Of a DNA stretch of 64,000 bases, positions 1 through 7,986 are shown in pieces (position 1 is the first letter of the stretch; each line of letters starts with the position of its first letter). The stretch comes from Paludibacteraceae bacterium (GTDB taxonomy: Bacteria > Bacteroidota > Bacteroidia > Bacteroidales > Paludibacteraceae), in NCBI GenBank assembly GCA_017630395.1, contig JAGBVI010000051.1, positions 1-64,000 of the forward strand, written 5' to 3'. A program made the translations under genes and the position numbers. The notes below the pieces were generated by a model. It saw nothing but the letters and a program-made list of their open reading frames with translations, had not been told where the DNA came from and did not search any database.

Positions 1-27
1 AGCTCCGCTATGCTTCAGACTGCGGAG

Positions 28-59
28 CAAAGGTAATAGCATCTGTTGATATAGACAAA
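28..59 (-). promoter_or_regulatory. Bacteroidota-type promoter firing out of the window
   Basis: On the minus strand TTTG (56-59) is followed after exactly 20 nt by TACCTTTG (28-35), a full match to the Bacteroidota sigma-A pattern TTTG-N20-TAnnTTTG. Transcription would start near position 22-24 and run off the left edge. The first transcribed bases include a 7-bp inverted repeat (GCTCCGC 2-8, GCGGAGC 22-28). The gene it serves is outside the window. Confidence 0.55.
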
Positions 60-113
60 TTACATGCCTCAATTTCAGCCTGCAATTTGACCTATTGAAC
101 AATACATACTTGT

Positions 114-1283
114 TTATAGCCTGCAAAATGACCTATACGCCGGATTTTTAGACGTATAGTACTCCCAACCATAAGCAACGCCATACAAATTTTCATTTTG
201 CAGAGCAGTATTATCAACCGACTCTATTCGATTTCCATCAATGTTCAACACACCATCCATCATGCAATCCAACTCCAATCCGGGGACAAAAGTTTGAGAT
301 GACGGACAAACATAAATAAGTTCATCATTATCGAAACCCGGCAAAGAGACAGGAGCAACAGATTTGAAAGTAAGTTCATTACTCTTACATTCAAAATTAT
401 CATTTACATAAACCCTAAAAATCTTTTTAATTTCCCCCTCCGATTTTTTCGTATCAAATCCCATATTTGTCAATTTCAAAGTTGCATCATAAGTTCCCCC
501 ATCAGTAGGAATAGTGGCATAACTCCCCAAATTTGCATCATAAACACGGTACTCAAATTTTTCATTAGGTATGTTTGGCAAATTACAATGCTCATCACTT
601 GAAATTTTTATCTTTTTACTATTGTCAGATAAACTATGATATACACCAAAAATAGGAGTCAACTCTGTACCAATATTTGGAGTAACCGATTGATCTGTAG
701 TAATTTTACCAACAATATAATCACAGTTATAAACGATTATTTGCTTATTGATAACAATGGTTCCTTCATTCAGCCACCTATCCTTTTCAGTTCCTTCATA
801 ATCGCAGAAACCTTCAATTTTAAAGCGAAAATTGATAGGCGTTTTTTGTTCTACTATCTGATCACCCAACAAATCATTCAAACTAATAAAAGCCTTTTGA
901 TCCCATCCATCAATAATCGCGACATAACAATTATCATCACCGGAACTATTTTCTTTTTTGAAAGAAGTAATTCCCCACGCATGCTTATAATTACGATAAG
1001 CCCCCATCGGAATGGGTTTAAATTCTTCCGAAGACCCCACACTATACTCTGCAGTGAAATACAACGTAATACTATTAATTTCACGAGCGACATAAGAACT
1101 TTTCGCATGAAGTTCAAAATTAGAAGCAGAGATTTCCACCAGTTCGTCCAATTGGTAAATTTGCTCTTTAATGGTAAACCCGGGATAGTGATTTTCCCGC
1201 AATTTAAAGAACAACTCACCTGCATTTGAATAAGAAATAAGGACAAACAAAAAAACAAATAGAGTTAAAATTTTCTTTTTCAT
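114..1283 (-). CDS. secreted protein of unknown function
   Basis: A 389-residue protein with a clear N-terminal signal peptide (MKKK, a hydrophobic stretch to about residue 20, then SNA), so it should be exported. No lipobox cysteine is present. The rest is rich in beta-strand-like segments and glycine/asparagine turns with four or more scattered cysteine-containing stretches, as in Bacteroidota extracellular Ig-like proteins, but I recognise no family. It is last of three leftward genes after a lipoprotein and an outer-membrane protein, 186 bp downstream of its neighbour. The last residues lie in a short sequence that is imperfectly repeated just past the stop (around 80-100 and 117-137), so the C-terminus may be altered or truncated. 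Confidence 0.7.
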   Translation of the reverse strand: MKKKILTLFVFLFVLISYSNAGELFFKLRENHYPGFTIKEQIYQLDELVEISASNFELHAKSSYVAREINSITLYFTAEYSVGSSEEFKPIPMGAYRNYKHAWGITSFKKENSSGDDNCYVAIIDGWDQKAFISLNDLLGDQIVEQKTPINFRFKIEGFCDYEGTEKDRWLNEGTIVINKQIIVYNCDYIVGKITTDQSVTPNIGTELTPIFGVYHSLSDNSKKIKISSDEHCNLPNIPNEKFEYRVYDANLGSYATIPTDGGTYDATLKLTNMGFDTKKSEGEIKKIFRVYVNDNFECKSNELTFKSVAPVSLPGFDNDELIYVCPSSQTFVPGLELDCMMDGVLNIDGNRIESVDNTALQNENLYGVAYGWEYYTSKNPAYRSFCRL

Positions 1284-1295
1284 ATAGTTAAATTA

Positions 1296-1318
1296 AAGTG
1301 AGTTCTATGAATTCATTT
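1296..1318. repeat. short quasi-palindromic repeat, copy 1
   Basis: Contains AGTGAGTTCTATGAATTCAT, a member of the dispersed family with core AGTTCTATAAATTCAC. It lies between two leftward genes, just 5' of the start at 1283. Confidence 0.5.
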
Positions 1319-1469
1319 TGCGGAATTATGTAATTTATTTCGAGTAGATTACAAACCGATTGACAAACAACAAGTAACCGAAAGAAACAAAAAGTTCCGA
1401 AAAGACATCAACCCACGATTTATACAATTTTAATTTAAAACGATGAATTTATGGGACACATCATTAGTA

Positions 1470-2561
1470 TCAAATTATGAATTCATATTTTTTCCATTGG
1501 CACCAGAGTCCCCATTTATCCATACATCGAAAATAGACTGTATGTGTTCCGATTGTTTGAAAAACATGATTGATAGAAGACAACGATGTAGAACGAATCC
1601 ACACTCCACCTTTCATAATAATCTTTTCATATTCACCATAATAACCCACATTAGCAACAATTCCATCACTTCTTAAGAAGCCAATATCCTTGGAGAAAAA
1701 ATCGCTATCATATCCACCGAACTCAGAAATTTCGTAAGGAGAAGATTCCACTTGATAAGGATCAATTAGGAATTCATACTTCAAAATCTCATCATGATTT
1801 GGGTCATCAGCAACAATAGTAAGGGTTCTTGACAAAGAATCAACCAAAGAATTATCCTCTACCAGTAATTTAGGAACAGGCGGTTTATTGTAATGAATAT
1901 TTAAAAGGATATTGACAGAACCCACCTTCCCCAATTTATTGGCAACATGAAGTTCGATGCGCGATTCGATTAAAGAAGTCTCCGATGATCGCTGAGGAGC
2001 TTGATTTTCAGAGACAATTAAACCAATAGGACTATTAACATTAAATTCACGAAAAGAGTAATGAATATAGTTTTCATAAAAATCCTGAGCACTTTTAGTG
2101 TTTTCAGAAATAACAATTTGCCCATTATCATTGTCGACCATAAAAGATAAGTTATCAGCAAACTGCAACTTTCTTCCCTCGCCATTAAGGAAATCAAGAC
2201 CCAAATCACTCAAAGTACCAACATTATTTGATTCTAAATTCCAATAAGAGGTAAAATTATCAGCAAACCCTTTCCAATAGTAACCATCCAACCGATTGTT
2301 ATACATAGGAACAATATCATAAAATACCTCACCAATACCCCCATACTTATCTTCCAAAGTATAATCGATTTTTACGGTCTCACCCCAGTGTAAATCGACA
2401 CAAATGTATCGCTTCCCCTCCATTGTAGTATCAGAATCCGATTGTAGATGAATAACCGGTTCCTCACAATGTTCAAAAAAATAATCATCTCTTGTATCGC
2501 AAGACAAAACACAAAAAGAGATCGAAAAGACATACAATGCCTTTCTCCAAATTTTTTTCAT
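1470..2561 (-). CDS. lipoprotein of unknown function, Ig/cadherin-like
   Basis: A 363-residue lipoprotein. The signal peptide ends in a lipobox (VLSC, Cys21), so it should be lipidated and anchored in the inner or outer membrane. Residues after about 225 (PPVPKLLVEDNSLVDS and the following DDPNHDE stretch) look like a cadherin- or PKD-like beta-sandwich with acidic calcium-type turns. The N-terminal half is not recognised. It begins 14 bp after the stop of the upstream outer-membrane protein gene, so the two are almost certainly co-transcribed. The set suggests a surface or periplasmic complex; the function is unknown. Confidence 0.75.
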   Translation of the reverse strand: MKKIWRKALYVFSISFCVLSCDTRDDYFFEHCEEPVIHLQSDSDTTMEGKRYICVDLHWGETVKIDYTLEDKYGGIGEVFYDIVPMYNNRLDGYYWKGFADNFTSYWNLESNNVGTLSDLGLDFLNGEGRKLQFADNLSFMVDNDNGQIVISENTKSAQDFYENYIHYSFREFNVNSPIGLIVSENQAPQRSSETSLIESRIELHVANKLGKVGSVNILLNIHYNKPPVPKLLVEDNSLVDSLSRTLTIVADDPNHDEILKYEFLIDPYQVESSPYEISEFGGYDSDFFSKDIGFLRSDGIVANVGYYGEYEKIIMKGGVWIRSTSLSSINHVFQTIGTHTVYFRCMDKWGLWCQWKKYEFII

Positions 2562-2575
2562 ACCAAAAATTTAAA

Positions 2576-3106
2576 TTATCTACTAAAATTGTACTTCACA
2601 CCGGCTGTAAACAGTGGTTTAAGATATTGGTCATCATTGCCAAACAAAAGGTATTGCTGAGCACGTAAAGTAAAAGAGAGGAAATGCCAAGGGACAAATT
2701 CCACTCCGGCACCGGCATTAACTCCCCCCACAATACCTTTTACTTCGGCATTAACAAGGTCGTTTCGCCAAACATCATATCCAACAGAGCCAGCCAGGGA
2801 TAGGTTCAGGTAGAACCAAGTCAGCGGACTCCACACGGCATATTCGACGCCCGGAGACAACAATACAACACCCACAAAGTCTGAACCACCAAACTTTGCT
2901 CTCTCATGATCAACTTCAACACTCAAAGAGATTTTTGAATTGAAATGATAATTGTAAGTTAAACCTACAGCAAACAAATTTTTCGTCCCGATTCCACCTC
3001 TCACGCCAAGAGAATTTATCCCTTTCACATGATTTAACTGCGCTTCTACAACGCAAACAGAACAATGGAAACAAAACAAAACAAGAATCCATTTAAGATT
3101 TTTCAT
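2576..3106 (-). CDS. small outer-membrane beta-barrel protein
   Basis: A 176-residue protein with a signal peptide (cleavage near VVEAQ, about residue 22), followed by alternating hydrophobic/polar strands such as NHKISLSVEVDHER-like and FLSFTLRAQQYLLFG segments. It ends in a strand with a terminal aromatic region (VKYNFSR), as in 8-stranded outer-membrane barrels of the OmpW/OprF-like type. It is the first gene of a three-gene leftward operon and is preceded by a good TAnnTTTG box about 60 bp upstream. Its role is probably structural or receptor-like; the exact family is not recognised. Confidence 0.7.
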   Translation of the reverse strand: MKNLKWILVLFCFHCSVCVVEAQLNHVKGINSLGVRGGIGTKNLFAVGLTYNYHFNSKISLSVEVDHERAKFGGSDFVGVVLLSPGVEYAVWSPLTWFYLNLSLAGSVGYDVWRNDLVNAEVKGIVGGVNAGAGVEFVPWHFLSFTLRAQQYLLFGNDDQYLKPLFTAGVKYNFSR

Positions 3107-3167
3107 AATATAATAAGACTTTTAAGAACACATTTTCTCACCAAAATTTCGGTCGAAAAAACGAACA

Positions 3168-3197
3168 CAAAGGTAATACAATTTTCTTAATCAGAAA
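3168..3197 (-). promoter_or_regulatory. promoter of the 3106-114 leftward operon
   Basis: TACCTTTG on the minus strand (3168-3175) matches the -7 element TAnnTTTG exactly. A TTTC (3194-3197) 18 nt upstream is a weak -33 element. It sits about 62 bp 5' of the start codon at 3106. Confidence 0.5.
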
Positions 3198-3263
3198 ATA
3201 GTTGCCAATTTTTTTTTGCACTTCGTTTTTTACAGTACATACACTTACGGTCCCCCTCTCATT

Positions 3264-3300
3264 AAAACAAAAGAGGGCATATCAATAATGATACACCCTC
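3264..3300 (-). terminator. terminator after korB
   Basis: A stem (3273-3284 with 3289-3300, one 2-nt internal mismatch) with a 4-nt loop is followed on the minus strand by TTTTGTTTT. The arm GGGTGTATCA is shared with several other terminators in this window. Confidence 0.7.
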
Positions 3301-3325
3301 TCCTATTTTTATAGCTTACAAAGAA

Positions 3326-4330
3326 TTACTTCACTTCCCATGTGTCGTTGGTCATCAACAACTCTTGGAAATTATGATATTTCTTTTTGCTCTTTACATC
3401 TTCTATTTGTTCTACAACAGCATCATCGTAAGTTGGAGCCTCCACATCACGAATAACACCTAAAGCGATAGGGAAATCCGGACCTTCCATCAAAGCCAAC
3501 TTCAATTGCAAAGTTGTATCCTCGCAGTGAGCATCATGCACCAATAAATCTTTTTCAGAGATGCCATTTTCGCCCAACTTAACAACCTTGATATTAAATC
3601 CATCTTGCATCAAACCGAACTCGTTATTCTCTCCAAAAATCATAGGCTTACCATGCTCCAAGTAGATAGCATTTTTCTTACGACCTTCAGCAGAATAAAC
3701 ACTCTCGTGAGTACCATCATTGAAGATAACACAATTTTGCAAGATTTCGCAAACAGAAGCTCCTTTATGCGCATGAGCCGCTTTTAGCACATCAACCGTA
3801 GCGGGCGCATCAGTAGCCACTGCACGAGCAAAGAAATGCCCTCTTGCTCCGAAGCACAATTCTGCCGGACGGAATGGTTCTTCAACAGTTCCATACGGAG
3901 AAGACTTACTCACAAACCCTCTCTCTGAAGTTGGAGAATATTGACCTTTTGTCAAACCATAAATACGGTTATTCAAAAGAATCATATTAAGGTTGATGTT
4001 ACGACGATTTGCATGGATAAAATGGTTACCACCAATAGCCAAACCATCACCATCACCGGAAATCTGCCAAACCGACAAATCAGGGTTTGCGACTTTGCAC
4101 CCGGTAGCAATAGCCGCAGCACGACCATGAATTGTATTCATTCCATAAGTAGCCATATAGTGTGGCAAACGGCTTGAGCAACCAATACCTGAAATCACTG
4201 CTACATTATGAGGTGCTACCCCAATCTCTGCCATAGCCTTATGCAAAGAGGCCAAAAAGAAGTGGTCACCACAACCGGGGCACCAACGCGGTTGTCCTTT
4301 CTTATAATCTTTTGCTGTATATTCGCACAT
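3326..4330 (-). CDS. korB: 2-oxoacid:ferredoxin oxidoreductase, beta subunit
   Basis: The thiamine-diphosphate-binding subunit of 2-oxoglutarate (or related 2-oxoacid):ferredoxin oxidoreductase, which decarboxylates the oxoacid to the acyl-CoA and passes electrons to ferredoxin. At 334 residues its length is normal. The N-terminus has the cluster-ligand motif WCPGCGDH (about 17-24) and the thiamine-diphosphate motif is GDGDGLAIGGNHF followed by the N...NN stretch (about 93-125). It lies 20 bp downstream of the alpha subunit gene in a two-gene operon with its own promoter and terminator. 2-Oxoglutarate is the usual substrate in Bacteroidales, but sequence alone does not exclude another 2-oxoacid. 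Confidence 0.93.
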   Translation of the reverse strand: MCEYTAKDYKKGQPRWCPGCGDHFFLASLHKAMAEIGVAPHNVAVISGIGCSSRLPHYMATYGMNTIHGRAAAIATGCKVANPDLSVWQISGDGDGLAIGGNHFIHANRRNINLNMILLNNRIYGLTKGQYSPTSERGFVSKSSPYGTVEEPFRPAELCFGARGHFFARAVATDAPATVDVLKAAHAHKGASVCEILQNCVIFNDGTHESVYSAEGRKKNAIYLEHGKPMIFGENNEFGLMQDGFNIKVVKLGENGISEKDLLVHDAHCEDTTLQLKLALMEGPDFPIALGVIRDVEAPTYDDAVVEQIEDVKSKKKYHNFQELLMTNDTWEVK

Positions 4331-4350
4331 TGTTTCTCTATTTACCGTTA

Positions 4351-6189
4351 TTACTTATTATAAATTTCCATGAAAGCCTTTTCCAAATCAGCTACTGCAA
4401 AAGGTTGTCCCTTCACCTCATTATATTGATAAGGAGCAAAATTATCCACCTTCATGCGCAACCAACCTGCAAATTGACCTAAGTTCTGCTCTGCGACAAC
4501 CACTTTCTTGTATTTTTTAAGTACAATTGCCGTATTTTTAGGCAATGGATTAATATATTTAAAGTGAGCAAAAGCCACTTTCTTTCCATTCTTTCTCATA
4601 CGGTCCATTGTAGCGCGCAAATGACCATAAGTTCCACCAAATCCAACAATCAATAACTCTGCATCATCTTCGTCACCAAGTACCTCCAAATCAGGAACTT
4701 CTATTTTGTCTATTTTTTCTTGACGCAAACGAGTCATCAAATCATGGTTATCAGGGTCTGTTGAAATTGCACCTGTTTTGTTATCTTTTTCCAAACCTCC
4801 TAAAATATGAGTAAATCCTTCTGTTCCAGGAACAGCCCAATAACGAGAACCCACTTCATTTCTTTGGTAAGGAGTCCATGAACCCCTCATTTCTGGAGTA
4901 ACATACGGAGGGTTAATTGCAGGATATTCTGCCAAATCAGGCAATTTCCAAGCAGCAGAACCATTGGCAATAAAAGCATCCGTCATCAAGACCACAGGAG
5001 TCATGTGTTCCAACGCAATCTTACATGCCATATACGCAGCATCAAAACAGTCTGTAGGAGATGTTGCTGCAATAACCGGCATAGGAGACTCTCCATTTCT
5101 TCCGAAAAGAGCTTGAAGCAAGTCTGTTTGCTCTGATTTAGTAGGAAGACCGGTAGCAGGTCCACCACGTTGAACATTAAGAACCACCAAAGGAAGCTCC
5201 ATAATAACAGCCAAATTCATGGCTTCAGATTTCAAACAAATACCCGGACCGGATGTTGAAGTACAAGCCAAGGCTCCTGCAAAAGAGGCTCCCAAAGCAG
5301 AAGCACATCCAGCAATTTCATCTTCACATTGAACAGTAACAACTCCCAAAGATTTATGCTTTGCCAACTCATGCAAAACATCCGTTGCTGGAGTAATCGG
5401 ATAAGAACCCAAATAAAGTTTCAATCCTGCTTTTTCTGCGGCTGCAATCAAACCGTACGAAGTGGCTTTATTACCATTGATATCCATGAAAACACCCTTC
5501 TCTTTAGTTCCTTTAGTTTCCACTGTATAAGTATGAGAAACAGACGAATGAGTGTTATGTCCATAATCATATCCGGCTTGAATTACCTTGATATTAGATT
5601 CAGCAATAGCCGGTTTTTTCGCAAATTTTTCTCTCAACATATTAGCTGCAATAGAAAGGTCGCGATTAAATAACCAACAAACCAATCCCAAAGCAAACAT
5701 ATTTCTGCACTTCAAAACAGCTTTTGCATCCATTCCGGAATCAGCCAAACAATCTTTCACCATTTGGGTGATTGGAGCTGCAATGACATCATTCTTGATG
5801 CCCATTTCTGCGAATGGATCATTGGTTTCAAAGTTAGCCTTCTTCAAATCCGACTCCTTAAACGAGTCTGTATCAACAATAATTGAAGCTGTAGGTTTAC
5901 AGAACTTATATTGAGTTTTAAGGGCGGCCGGATTCATTGCCACCAACACGTCACATTTATCACCGGGCGTAAAAACTTTCTCTGCACCAATATGTACTTG
6001 AAATCCGGAAACTCCGGTCAATGAGCCCTGTGGGGCGCGAATATCTGCGGGATAATCAGGGAATGTACAAATGTCATTACCCACTGTTGCGGATATAGTG
6101 GAAAATATATTTCCTGCCAACTGCATTCCGTCTCCGGAATCCCCAGAAAATCGAACCACTACCTGATCCAAATCTTCAACTTTTGCCAT
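4351..6189 (-). CDS. korA: 2-oxoacid:ferredoxin oxidoreductase, fused gamma-alpha subunit
   Basis: A 612-residue fused subunit. Residues 1 to about 190 form the gamma domain (GDSGDGMQLAGNIF at about 15-28), and about 215-580 the pyrimidine-binding alpha domain (YLGSYPITPATDVLHELA). It partners KorB in the cytoplasm to make acyl-CoA plus reduced ferredoxin, or the reverse. The fusion of gamma and alpha is the common Bacteroidota form. It is the first gene of the operon. The start is supported by a perfect promoter 42-73 bp upstream. Confidence 0.93.
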   Translation of the reverse strand: MAKVEDLDQVVVRFSGDSGDGMQLAGNIFSTISATVGNDICTFPDYPADIRAPQGSLTGVSGFQVHIGAEKVFTPGDKCDVLVAMNPAALKTQYKFCKPTASIIVDTDSFKESDLKKANFETNDPFAEMGIKNDVIAAPITQMVKDCLADSGMDAKAVLKCRNMFALGLVCWLFNRDLSIAANMLREKFAKKPAIAESNIKVIQAGYDYGHNTHSSVSHTYTVETKGTKEKGVFMDINGNKATSYGLIAAAEKAGLKLYLGSYPITPATDVLHELAKHKSLGVVTVQCEDEIAGCASALGASFAGALACTSTSGPGICLKSEAMNLAVIMELPLVVLNVQRGGPATGLPTKSEQTDLLQALFGRNGESPMPVIAATSPTDCFDAAYMACKIALEHMTPVVLMTDAFIANGSAAWKLPDLAEYPAINPPYVTPEMRGSWTPYQRNEVGSRYWAVPGTEGFTHILGGLEKDNKTGAISTDPDNHDLMTRLRQEKIDKIEVPDLEVLGDEDDAELLIVGFGGTYGHLRATMDRMRKNGKKVAFAHFKYINPLPKNTAIVLKKYKKVVVAEQNLGQFAGWLRMKVDNFAPYQYNEVKGQPFAVADLEKAFMEIYNK

Positions 6190-6230
6190 AATTTATGTCC
6201 TCTTGTTTATTATTCGTTTTCTATGATTTA

Positions 6231-6262
6231 CAAAAGTAGTGAAACATGGCATAATAAACAAA
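6231..6262 (-). promoter_or_regulatory. korAB promoter
   Basis: Minus-strand TTTG (6259-6262), a 20-nt spacer and TACTTTTG (6231-6238) match the Bacteroidota consensus in full. It lies about 42 bp 5' of the korA start codon. Confidence 0.75.
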
Positions 6263-6303
6263 TAAATTTTAATATTTGCGAATATTTTTAGCAGTTTTGA
6301 TTC

Positions 6304-6450
6304 TATTTTTGTATAAATATGCACAATATTTGGCGGTTTTTCTTTCTCTTTACGTTAGTAGAGAGTCTGCTTTATTCCGGCAGAGATACTCGCCATTTAA
6401 CCTCCATCACAGGCAGTTTTTGGAAATTACCTAATATTATATTGATTTGA
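6304..6450 (+). CDS. possible 43-residue membrane peptide in the korA-rodA gap
   Basis: The gap 6263-6519 holds one weak candidate. A TATTTTTG box (6304-6311) is followed 7 nt later by an ATG (6319) that opens 43 codons ending at 6450. The product starts MHNIWRFFFLF and is hydrophobic for about 20 residues. There is no ribosome-binding site to judge by and no recognised homologue. It may be chance. The rest of the gap contains one palindromic repeat and nothing else I can support. Confidence 0.2.
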   Translation, partial: YFCINMHNIWRFFFLFTLVESLLYSGRDTRHLTSITGSFWKLPNIILI

Positions 6451-6488
6451 GCCTCTCTCTTTTTAGTCATCATTGAAAGATGCTCTTG

Positions 6489-6511
6489 AGGTGAATTCTA
6501 TAAAATCTCCT
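6489..6511. repeat. short quasi-palindromic repeat, copy 2
   Basis: AGGTGAATTCTATAAAATCT followed by CCT, with arms GG.GA and TC.CC. It lies just 3' of rodA. Confidence 0.5.
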
Positions 6512-6519
6512 TAGAAAAG

Positions 6520-7986
6520 TCATACAAAATATTCGGTCCGACTCACATCCAAACGTAAGAAGATAAAGAGCAAGATAGTAAATCCCCACAAGGAAGATCC
6601 ACCGTAACTAAAAAACGGAAGAGGAATACCAATAACGGGAGTCAATCCGAGAACCATACCAATATTAATTGTCAGATGGAAAAAGACAATCGAGGCGACA
6701 CAATAACCATAAATTCTACTGAACAAAGAGCGCTGTCGCTCTGCCAGAAAAAGAAGTCGCAAAAAAAGGAATAAAAAGAGAAATAGTACCGTCACAGAGC
6801 CCACAAACCCATACTCCTCTCCTACCGTACAAAATATAAAGTCTGTATCTTGCTCCGGCACATATTTTAATTTTGTTTGAGTACCATTTAAAAATCCTTT
6901 CCCCGTTAATCCTCCGGAACCTATGGCAATCTTGGATTGGTTGACATTGTAGCCCGCCTTTTTAGGGTCATTTTCCATTCCTAACGTCACCTTGATACGA
7001 GTCTGTTGATGAGGAAGCAAACTATTAAAAGCCGTTTCAGACAAACTACTGAATCCGATGGAAAATAGACCGAAGAGAGCAATCAACACGAACGTTTTTC
7101 TACGTTCTGATATTGCATTAAATATTAAATAAAGAGTGACAATCCCCATAACACCAAAGCCCAGATAGGTAAATTTTATCGGGAAATCTGCCAACTTATA
7201 AACCAACATCCCTACAAAAAATATTACAGCAGATGCAATAAAAATTATAAGGGGCACTTTATTATTTTTTTCGTAAATAAGAAGAAACAATATTTGAACC
7301 AGAAGAGAAAAAATCATCACCAAAAAAAGTCCGTATGACTCTTCTGGGAACGCCGAGATAATTGGCTCTGCACCAAATCGTATCGAGACAATAAAGATAA
7401 CCGCCAAACAAAAAGCCAGAAAGAGAAAAATACCGGGCATTCCCTCCCTATATAAAACAAGTAACAAAGATACATAGACCAACGCAGACCCTGTTTCATT
7501 CTGAAGTATGATCAACAAAAAAGGGATAAAAATTATGAGACCGACAATTGTTGCATTTCTCAGATTATACAATTTAAAATTATAAGAACTCATAAATTTA
7601 GCCAAAGCTAAAGCAGTAGCCGTTTTTGCAAATTCAGCCGGCTGAAGGCTTATCGGTCCTAAAACCAACCAAGAGCGAGAACCCTTAATTTCCGGGGCGA
7701 CAAAAATTGTTACCAGCAATAGCAGTAGCAATAACGCATAGATATGGTAAGCAAAAATATTATAAATTTTACTATCAAGAAGCATTAGAAACAAAGCGAT
7801 AACAGAAGCTAATCCTATCCAAATCAATTGTTTTCCATATCTATAGTTGAAATCCCAGAACGGGACCTCTTCCATGTTGTAAACAGCCCCATAAATGCAA
7901 AACCAGCCTGCGGTTACGAGCAAAAAATAGATTGCAATTGTAACCCAATCAATATTGCTTAATATGTTAATTCGACGAGACGACAT
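6520..7986 (-). CDS. rodA: rod-shape peptidoglycan polymerase RodA
   Basis: A SEDS-family glycosyltransferase that polymerises lipid II for side-wall growth together with PBP2 (MrdA). The 488-residue protein has about ten hydrophobic membrane segments. The signature region near the C-terminus is TDFIFCTVGEEYGFVGS and then GLTPVIGIPLPFFSYGGSS. It is longer than E. coli RodA because of an extra hydrophobic block in the middle (about 215-320), as usual in Bacteroidales. Its start overlaps the end of mrdA by 20 bp, showing translational coupling. It is the last gene of the purH-mre operon. Confidence 0.92.
   Translation of the reverse strand: MSSRRINILSNIDWVTIAIYFLLVTAGWFCIYGAVYNMEEVPFWDFNYRYGKQLIWIGLASVIALFLMLLDSKIYNIFAYHIYALLLLLLLVTIFVAPEIKGSRSWLVLGPISLQPAEFAKTATALALAKFMSSYNFKLYNLRNATIVGLIIFIPFLLIILQNETGSALVYVSLLLVLYREGMPGIFLFLAFCLAVIFIVSIRFGAEPIISAFPEESYGLFLVMIFSLLVQILFLLIYEKNNKVPLIIFIASAVIFFVGMLVYKLADFPIKFTYLGFGVMGIVTLYLIFNAISERRKTFVLIALFGLFSIGFSSLSETAFNSLLPHQQTRIKVTLGMENDPKKAGYNVNQSKIAIGSGGLTGKGFLNGTQTKLKYVPEQDTDFIFCTVGEEYGFVGSVTVLFLFLFLFLRLLFLAERQRSLFSRIYGYCVASIVFFHLTINIGMVLGLTPVIGIPLPFFSYGGSSLWGFTILLFIFLRLDVSRTEYFV

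Noticed and set aside
39-113. Reading of a BACON-like tail past the 389-residue gene
   Set aside because: A frame here gives a beta-strand-like phrase but has stops at both ends and overlaps a perfect promoter on the same strand.
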